Part shown: one piece after another, positions 29,764 to 34,996 of the stretch
Position numbering within the stretch: position 1 is the stretch's first letter
Layout of the letters: the number at the start of each line of letters is the position of its first letter
Assembly (NCBI GenBank): GCA_048527645.1
Contig: DBGFNI010000014.1
Span: 1 to 34,996, forward strand
Direction of reading: 5' to 3'
DNA length: 34,996 nt
DNA from: HGM12669 sp048527645
Lineage (GTDB): Bacteria > Bacillota > Clostridia > Oscillospirales > CAG-272
The notes under the pieces: generated by a model
What the model saw: the letters and a program-made list of their open reading frames with translations, nothing else
Databases searched by the model: none
Told to the model about the DNA's origin: nothing
Position numbers and translations under genes: made by a program

Positions 29764-30771
29764 ATGGCGAAAACAATAGGAATTGATACGGGAACGCAAA
29801 CAACCCGCGTGGCGGTGCGGGGGCGCGGCATTGTGCTGCGTCAACCGTCTGTGGTTGCCGTGAGCGAATCGGCGGGGGAGATCATTGCCGTGGGAGACGA
29901 CGCAGCAAAAATGTACGGCAAAACAGACCGTGACATCACCGTGACCCGACCGCTGAGCGACGGGGTGATTGTGCACTGCGATGAGGCGCAGGGCATGCTG
30001 GAGGAATTTATCTCCGCGTCCGTGGACGCCTTTTGGGGGCATCCGCATGTTGTGGCGAGCGTGCCGCTGGGCATCACGGAAATTGAACGCCGCGCGCTGG
30101 AAAAGGTGCTGTACGAGGCGGGCGGCAAAAATGTTCGTTTGCTGGAAAGTGTGATATTGGCGGCGCTTGGCGCGTCTGTCCCGGTGATGCAGCCGCACGG
30201 CTATATGGTGGTGGACATCGGCGCCGGCACAACCGAGGCGGCGCTGATCAGCATGGGCAGAATCGTGTGTGCACAGTCCTGCCGTGTCGGCGGAGAGGCG
30301 ATCAACAGTGCGCTGATTGCCCATGTGCGGAAAAAATTCGGACTGGTGATCGGGAGCGGCACGGCGGAGCAGATCAAATGCACCGTCGGCACGGCATATC
30401 CCGGCGCGCAGACCGGTGAAATGGGCGTTCACGGTCTGAACGCGGCAAGCGGCAGACCGGATAGTGTGATGGTGAAAAGCGAGGATGTATTCGACGGGAT
30501 CAGCGACCCCATTTTGCGCATTGTCGAATGTGTCCGCGGCGTGCTGCAAAACGCGCCGCCCGAGATGGCAGCCGACTTGTGCGATGACGGCATCACGCTC
30601 ACCGGCGGCGGGGCGCTGCTTTGCGGGATGGAGCAGCTGCTTAGCCGTGTGACAAAGACCGACGTGCATACGGCGCAGAATCCCGCGGACGCGGTTGCGC
30701 TGGGGCTGAATCGGGTGCTGCGCCGAACGGGCGATCTGGACCGCATTTTTTCGCTGCGGGAAGAAGAATAA
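29764..30771 (+). CDS. mreB: MreB/Mbl-type rod-shape actin homologue
   Basis: A 335-residue actin-like ATPase that guides wall synthesis along the cell side. IGIDTGTQTTRVAVRGRGIVL is the phosphate-1 region; it departs from the usual DLGTANT. Others are closer to type: RPLSDGVIVHCDEAQGMLEEFI, MVVDIGAGTTEAALIS (phosphate-2) and GITLTGGGALLCGMEQLL (adenosine motif). AAAAGGAAAG precedes ATG 29764. mreC follows after 32 bases, confirming the role, while mreD is missing. The divergent phosphate-1 loop may mean a specialised paralogue; another mreB elsewhere in the genome is possible. Confidence 0.9.
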   Translation: MAKTIGIDTGTQTTRVAVRGRGIVLRQPSVVAVSESAGEIIAVGDDAAKMYGKTDRDITVTRPLSDGVIVHCDEAQGMLEEFISASVDAFWGHPHVVASVPLGITEIERRALEKVLYEAGGKNVRLLESVILAALGASVPVMQPHGYMVVDIGAGTTEAALISMGRIVCAQSCRVGGEAINSALIAHVRKKFGLVIGSGTAEQIKCTVGTAYPGAQTGEMGVHGLNAASGRPDSVMVKSEDVFDGISDPILRIVECVRGVLQNAPPEMAADLCDDGITLTGGGALLCGMEQLLSRVTKTDVHTAQNPADAVALGLNRVLRRTGDLDRIFSLREEE

Positions 30772-30803
30772 ACTGCTTAGAAAGGAACGGCGTTTTCAAT
30801 CAG

Positions 30804-31646
30804 ATGAAACCATTGAAACGATTTCGTTTTTTATTGATACTGCTGGTCGCGGTGTGCGCGCTGTGCGCGGTCTTTTCCGCCTTTGCGTTTCGCGGCGGCA
30901 GCGGCAATGTCACCGACGCTTTGCATGCGGCGTTTTCCCCGGCGCGCGGCTTTTTCTCAAGCGCGGGAAAACAGATCGGAAAAATCGGCGTGTGGCTGCG
31001 TGACAAGGAAGAGATGCAGGAGCAAATCGTCAACCTCGAAAAAGAACTTGCCCAAAAAGAGCAGGAATTGACCGCGCTGCGTGAAAAGAGCGAAAACAAT
31101 GATTTTCTCACCGAGATGCTCGAACTGAAAAAGGAGCATACCGACTATCAGTTTGTCTATGCCAATGTGCTTGCTGCAAACATGAACAACACCTCCTCCG
31201 AACTGATTTTGAACAAAGGGGAAAACTGGGGCATCCGAAAGGGCATGCCGGTGCTGTCGGCAGAGGGGCTTGTCGGTGTTGTGCGAACGGTCAGTCAGGA
31301 AAGCTGCACAGTGGCGCCGGTCGGCGACAAGTCGGTGCAGCTGGGCGTGTATTTAGAGCCGGGCGGCGGCTTGGGGCTGTTGCAGGGCGAACTGGAGCTG
31401 TGGGAAAAAGGGCAGGTTGCCGTCACGGGGCTACCGCGGGAAACGGCGGTGGAGCCGGGGGACACGGTTCGCACCTCGGGGAGCAGCGGGCTGTATCCGC
31501 GTGGCCTTGCCGTGGGGACGGTGCGCGAAATACAAACCGATCACAGCAACGGAAATCTCTATCTGCTGGTGGAGCCGCTGTGTCAGACAGAGCAGCTGGA
31601 TGAGGTGATGATTTTGACCTCGTTCTCCACACGGATTGAATCGTAA
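30804..31646 (+). CDS. mreC: rod shape-determining protein MreC
   Basis: A 280-residue bitopic membrane protein that bridges MreB and the outer wall-synthesis enzymes. One N-terminal helix (FRFLLILLVAVCALCAVFSAF, about 7-28), a coiled coil (about 65-110, EEMQEQIVNLEKELAQKEQELTA) and then the paired beta-barrel domain with ELILNKGENWGIRKGMPVLSAEGLVGVV and VQLGVYLEPGGGLGLLQG. The ribosome site (AAAGGAACGG) is about 14 bases before ATG 30804, a little far. The next gene is thiI, not mreD. Confidence 0.95.
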   Translation: MKPLKRFRFLLILLVAVCALCAVFSAFAFRGGSGNVTDALHAAFSPARGFFSSAGKQIGKIGVWLRDKEEMQEQIVNLEKELAQKEQELTALREKSENNDFLTEMLELKKEHTDYQFVYANVLAANMNNTSSELILNKGENWGIRKGMPVLSAEGLVGVVRTVSQESCTVAPVGDKSVQLGVYLEPGGGLGLLQGELELWEKGQVAVTGLPRETAVEPGDTVRTSGSSGLYPRGLAVGTVREIQTDHSNGNLYLLVEPLCQTEQLDEVMILTSFSTRIES

Positions 31647-31696
31647 AGCCGGATAACTGTGCAAAATAGAATTCAGAAGAAAATGAGGAAACCGAA

Positions 31697-32878
31697 GTGA
31701 GTCAGATCCAGGAAATCATTCTTTGTAAATACGGAGAAATTGCGCTGAAGGGCGCAAACCGAAAATATTTTGAAGATTTGCTGTGCCGTCAGCTGCGCCG
31801 CCGGATGAAGCGGCACGGGGATTTTGCGGTGGAGCGCTCGCAGAGCACAATCCGCATTGAGCCGTTAAACGACTTTTGCAACATTGACGGCGCGTTTGCC
31901 GACGCCAAAAAGGTGTTCGGCCTTGTGGGGGTCAGCCGTTCCGCCCGCTGTGAAAAAAGCATGGAGCAGCTCTGTGAGACGCTGCGCCGCTGGGTGCCCG
32001 AGCAGCTTGCCGGAGCAAAAACCTTTAAGGTGGAGGCAAAGCGCAGCGACAAGACCTTTCCGCTTGCATCTCCGGAGATTTGCCGGGAGTGCGGCGGGGT
32101 GATCCTTGAGACGATGCCTCGCCTGCATGTCGATGTGCATCATCCCGACGTCACGGTCAGGATTGAAATCAGAGACACGGCGGCGTATATTCACGCCGGA
32201 CAGGACAAGGGTGCCGGCGGCATGCCCATCGGATCCAACGGCAAGGGACTGCTGCTGCTCTCCGGCGGAATCGACAGTCCGGTGGCCGGACATATGATTG
32301 CCAAAAGAGGCGTGCAGATTGAAGCGCTGCATTTTGAGAGCATGCCGTATACCTCCGACCGCGCCCGTGAAAAGGTGATGGAGCTGGCGAAAAAAATGAC
32401 GGAGTATTGCGGCGATATCCGTCTGCATATCATCTCCGTGACCAAAATTCAGGAAGAATTGGTCAAACATTGTGAGGAGGATTATTTCACGCTGCTGCTG
32501 CGCCGCTTTATGATGCGTCTGGCGAATATGACGGCACAGCGCAACGGCTGTTCGGCGCTGATCACCGGGGAGAGCCTTGGACAGGTTGCAAGTCAGACCA
32601 TGCAGGCAATCGGCGTAACCAACGCGTTGGCGCAGTTGCCGGTGTTCCGTCCCTGCATCGGGCTGGACAAGGAGGAAATTGTATGCGTGGCGCGCCGGAT
32701 TGATACGTTTGATCTCTCCATACTGCCGTATGAGGACTGCTGTACGGTCTTTACGCCAAAGCATCCCAGAACCCGCCCCGAGCTGTGCAAGGTGGAGCGG
32801 GAAGAGGAAAAGGTGGACGTTGAGGCGCTGACGCAGGAGGCCTTTGAGACGCTGTATACCGTTGACATCAAACGATAA
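31697..32878 (+). CDS. thiI: tRNA 4-thiouridine synthase ThiI
   Basis: A 393-residue enzyme that adenylates U8 of tRNA for sulfur insertion; in many bacteria it also helps make the thiamine thiazole. An N-terminal ferredoxin-like part and THUMP domain (about 60-165) are followed by the PP-loop LLLLSGGIDSPVAGHM (about 184-199) and LITGESLGQVASQT. EDCCTVFTPKHP near the C-terminus is typical of the family. The rhodanese domain of Escherichia coli ThiI is absent, as in most Firmicutes, so a separate cysteine desulfurase must deliver sulfur; none is adjacent. GTG start with GAGGAAA upstream. Confidence 0.96.
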   Translation: MSQIQEIILCKYGEIALKGANRKYFEDLLCRQLRRRMKRHGDFAVERSQSTIRIEPLNDFCNIDGAFADAKKVFGLVGVSRSARCEKSMEQLCETLRRWVPEQLAGAKTFKVEAKRSDKTFPLASPEICRECGGVILETMPRLHVDVHHPDVTVRIEIRDTAAYIHAGQDKGAGGMPIGSNGKGLLLLSGGIDSPVAGHMIAKRGVQIEALHFESMPYTSDRAREKVMELAKKMTEYCGDIRLHIISVTKIQEELVKHCEEDYFTLLLRRFMMRLANMTAQRNGCSALITGESLGQVASQTMQAIGVTNALAQLPVFRPCIGLDKEEIVCVARRIDTFDLSILPYEDCCTVFTPKHPRTRPELCKVEREEEKVDVEALTQEAFETLYTVDIKR

Positions 32879-32901
32879 GCGCATAGGAGAGAACGGAAAC
32901 G

Positions 32902-34494
32902 ATGAAAAGAATGAAACGGACATGTCATGTGCTGCTCTGCGTTTTGTGCTGCCTGTCTCTTCTGCTGTCCGGGTGCACCCGGCAGACGGAAGAGGAGCCG
33001 CCGGAGCAGACCGGGCCGGTCTATGTGCTGACCTATACTGTGAGCGGTGAGGGCTGCGGCAGGATCATCGGCAACACGGAGCAGGAGCTGCGGGCGGGCG
33101 AACCGTCGCAGACGGTTTGCGCCGCGCCGGAGCCGGGATATGTGTTTGTGCGTTGGAGCGACGGCAGCACGGAGGACTTGCGGCAGGGGGACATCATCAC
33201 AGAGGATACCACCCTGACTGCGGAATTCGCACTGGATATGAAGCCGCTGGAAATGCCGATGCTTTCTATTTATACGGAAAACGGAAAGGCAGTCACCTCC
33301 AAGGAGGAATATATCAACGCGACCATTTCCATCTCAAATACCGATGAGGATAATCTGCTCACCGATGAGGCAATGCAGATCCGCGGACGGGGAAATTCCT
33401 CCTGGAAACTGCAAAAAAAATCCTATCGTCTCAAGCTGGACAACGCCCGCAATCTGCTCGGACAGGGCAAGGGGCCGGCAAAGGACTGGGTGCTGCTTGC
33501 CAACCATTCCGATTTGTCCCTGATGCGCAATTACACGGTGTTTTATATGGCGCAGCGCATGTCGGGACTTGCTTATACCACCTCTGCGGGATTTGTGGAG
33601 CTGGTGGTCAACGACGAGTATTTGGGGGTCTATCTGCTGTGCGAGCAGGTTGAGGTCAGTCCGTTCCGCGTGGATGTGGAAAAGGGCTCATCCAACGCAG
33701 ACACCGGCTATCTGATTGAGCTGGACTGCCGCTCTTCCTCCGAATACGATGAGAAATGCTTTTTGCTGGAGGGGCTTCCCTATGTGGTGAAGAGTGACAT
33801 TGTCAACGACGCGCAGCTGACCTTTATCCGCGATTATATGATTCAGGTTGCGGAAGTGATAAACAGCGGCGATCAGGCGCTGATTGAGAGCTATGTCGAT
33901 CTGGACTCCATGGTCGACATGTATATCGTGCAGGAATATTTCAAGAACATTGACAGCGGTTGGGCGAGCTTCTATATGTATAAGGATGTGGGCGGAAAGC
34001 TGAAGTTCGGCCCGGTGTGGGATTTTGATATTTCCGCGGGGAACGATTACCGTCTCAATGAGGGCGACTATAAGGAATTGTACAACAGCCCGGACTATGT
34101 TGTTGTCGGGGATACACATCCCAATCAAATGCTGGTTGAAATGATGAAGTACGGTTGGTTTGAGCAGCTGGTGATCGCCCGTTGGCGGGAGGTTGCGCCG
34201 GTAGTGGAGCAGACCATCGAACAGATACAGAAGACCGTTGACGCAAACCGCCAGGCGCTGCTGCGAAATTTTGAGCGGTGGCAGGTGTTGGGAACCCGTC
34301 AGGCGGTGTATCACGAGCCCAACAGCATTCTGATTTTGGATACCTATGAGGAACAGGTGGAATATCTGATCAACTGGCTCAATGACCGAAAAGATTGGCT
34401 GGATCAGTATTTTGCACGGAGAAGTATTGTGCTGGAGACGATTGCGGCGGCAACCGCACAGCCCGTTGTCCAGAGCGCCCGAAAAGGATATTGA
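32902..34494 (+). CDS. CotH-kinase family lipoprotein with InlB-type repeat
   Basis: A 530-residue exported lipoprotein: VLLCVLCCLSLLLSGC gives a lipobox with Cys25. Residues about 44-112 look like an InlB B-repeat (LTYTVSGEGCGRIIG, PEPGYVFVRWSDGSTEDL, LTAEF). The rest is a CotH kinase domain: QIRGRGNSSWKLQKKSYRLKLD (ATP region), WVLLANHSDLSLMRNYTVF, GVYLLCEQVEVSPFRVDV and GPVWDFDISAGN (about 370-381, metal-binding DFD). CotH of Bacillus phosphorylates spore coat proteins; lipoprotein versions act outside the membrane on unknown targets. It lies 23 bases after thiI and 3 bases before the FtsW/RodA gene, so it is in the cell-shape operon. Confidence 0.92.
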   Translation: MKRMKRTCHVLLCVLCCLSLLLSGCTRQTEEEPPEQTGPVYVLTYTVSGEGCGRIIGNTEQELRAGEPSQTVCAAPEPGYVFVRWSDGSTEDLRQGDIITEDTTLTAEFALDMKPLEMPMLSIYTENGKAVTSKEEYINATISISNTDEDNLLTDEAMQIRGRGNSSWKLQKKSYRLKLDNARNLLGQGKGPAKDWVLLANHSDLSLMRNYTVFYMAQRMSGLAYTTSAGFVELVVNDEYLGVYLLCEQVEVSPFRVDVEKGSSNADTGYLIELDCRSSSEYDEKCFLLEGLPYVVKSDIVNDAQLTFIRDYMIQVAEVINSGDQALIESYVDLDSMVDMYIVQEYFKNIDSGWASFYMYKDVGGKLKFGPVWDFDISAGNDYRLNEGDYKELYNSPDYVVVGDTHPNQMLVEMMKYGWFEQLVIARWREVAPVVEQTIEQIQKTVDANRQALLRNFERWQVLGTRQAVYHEPNSILILDTYEEQVEYLINWLNDRKDWLDQYFARRSIVLETIAAATAQPVVQSARKGY

Positions 34495-34497
34495 CCC

Positions 34498-34996
34498 ATG
34501 AAAAAGATGCTTTTGCCCCAACAGCGCAGCGCGGGCTTTTTGCTCGGTGCAGACGGCTTTCTGTCTGTCATTTCGCTTTTGACGGCATTATACGGCGTGG
34601 CGATGATCTATTCCGCGACCCGTATTTTTGAAACATATAAATATGTTTTGATTCAGTTGACAGCGGTGCTGCTGGGATACTTTGCAATGATTCTGGTCTC
34701 CCATCTGCGCTATAAAACCTTTGTGCGGTATACCAGATGGTTTTTGTATTTTGCCGCGCTGGCGCTGCTGGTGCTGACGCTTGCCATCGGCACCGGAGAG
34801 GGAAACCGGAGCTGGATCCGTTTCAGCTTTATGCCGATTGGATTTCAGCCGTCCGAATTTGTCAAGATTCTGTTTATTCTGACCTTCGCCTTTCATCTGG
34901 GAAAGGTCAAGGACCGTCAAAACAGTTTTCTCACATTTCTGATGCTTTGTCTGCATGCGTTTGTGATCATCGGTATGGTGGTTTTGCAGGGAGATT
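34498..34996 (+). CDS. FtsW/RodA/SpoVE family SEDS glycosyltransferase, cut by window end
   Basis: The first 166 residues of a SEDS peptidoglycan polymerase. After a short cytoplasmic start come the helices VISLLTALYGVAMIYSAT, LIQLTAVLLGYFAMILV and FLYFAALALLVLTLAI, then GEGNRSWIRFSFMPIGFQPSEFVKILFILTFAF, the family hallmark (W-I-x-F...QPSE-x-x-K). The window ends at VVLQGD, the start of the next conserved block. Beside mreBC, RodA is the most likely member. ATG 34498 is three bases after the CotH stop with AAAAGGA upstream. Confidence 0.93.
   Translation, partial: MKKMLLPQQRSAGFLLGADGFLSVISLLTALYGVAMIYSATRIFETYKYVLIQLTAVLLGYFAMILVSHLRYKTFVRYTRWFLYFAALALLVLTLAIGTGEGNRSWIRFSFMPIGFQPSEFVKILFILTFAFHLGKVKDRQNSFLTFLMLCLHAFVIIGMVVLQGD

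Noticed and set aside
1..34996. Search for tRNA, rRNA, CRISPR arrays, IS elements, integrases and attachment sites
   Set aside because: No cloverleaf with a T-arm consensus, no regularly spaced repeats, and no transposase or recombinase frame was recognised by eye.

Overview
The window looks like chromosomal DNA of an endospore-forming, GC-rich clostridial Firmicute, most likely in the Oscillospirales/Ruminococcaceae range. The placement is inferred from gene content and protein style, not from a search. Supporting features are a SpoVM-like 23-codon gene, a DUF4321-maf-mreB-mreC order, zapA followed by a U32 peptidase, SLH domains, a tandem glycine riboswitch, and purine-rich Shine-Dalgarno sites before most genes. 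No rRNA or tRNA gene, insertion sequence, prophage, CRISPR array or replication origin was recognised.

Layout. 1-3464 (+): a possible partial reading frame, then glycerate kinase, a secreted SLH protein with a lysozyme/chitosanase-like domain, and a YqeG-type HAD phosphatase, closed by a probably bidirectional terminator. 3537-8119 (-): a seven-gene operon from one near-consensus promoter. It holds an HprK-like kinase, a PqqD-like protein, an S24/S26-type peptidase, a CpsB-type tyrosine phosphatase, a Wzz-like membrane protein, a CpsD-type tyrosine kinase and an anchored Ig-like protein. 8314-12138 (-): metF, a detached MetH reactivation domain and a shortened MetH, with a terminator. 12214-16469 (-): a MurJ/MOP flippase, a GH29 fucosidase, a GH27 galactosidase and a small zinc-ribbon protein, tightly packed. 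16544-18643 (-): class II aldolase and a DegT-type aminotransferase. 18953-20387 (+): a MazF toxin without visible antitoxin, spoVM and upp. 20527-23954 (+): a MocR regulator and a repeat-rich lipoprotein. 24072-25950 (-): an alanine/glycine:sodium symporter behind a tandem glycine riboswitch. 26226-34996 (+): zapA, U32 peptidase, DUF4321, maf, mreB, mreC, thiI, a CotH-kinase lipoprotein and a FtsW/RodA protein cut by the window end.

How the genes fit together. Much of the window serves the envelope: SLH anchoring, tyrosine-phosphorylation control of polysaccharide export, a flippase, and the MreB/MreC/SEDS elongation machinery, with spore-related genes (spoVM, CotH family) among them. The metabolic parts are the folate/B12 methionine branch, uracil salvage, glycerate and fructose-bisphosphate use, glycine/alanine transport and two cytoplasmic glycosidases.

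The most unusual arrangement is the 3537-8119 operon. It joins an HprK-like kinase, PqqD and peptidase module, of a kind known from peptide-modification clusters, to a capsule-type tyrosine kinase/phosphatase set. No radical SAM enzyme, no precursor peptide and no glycosyltransferase is visible nearby.
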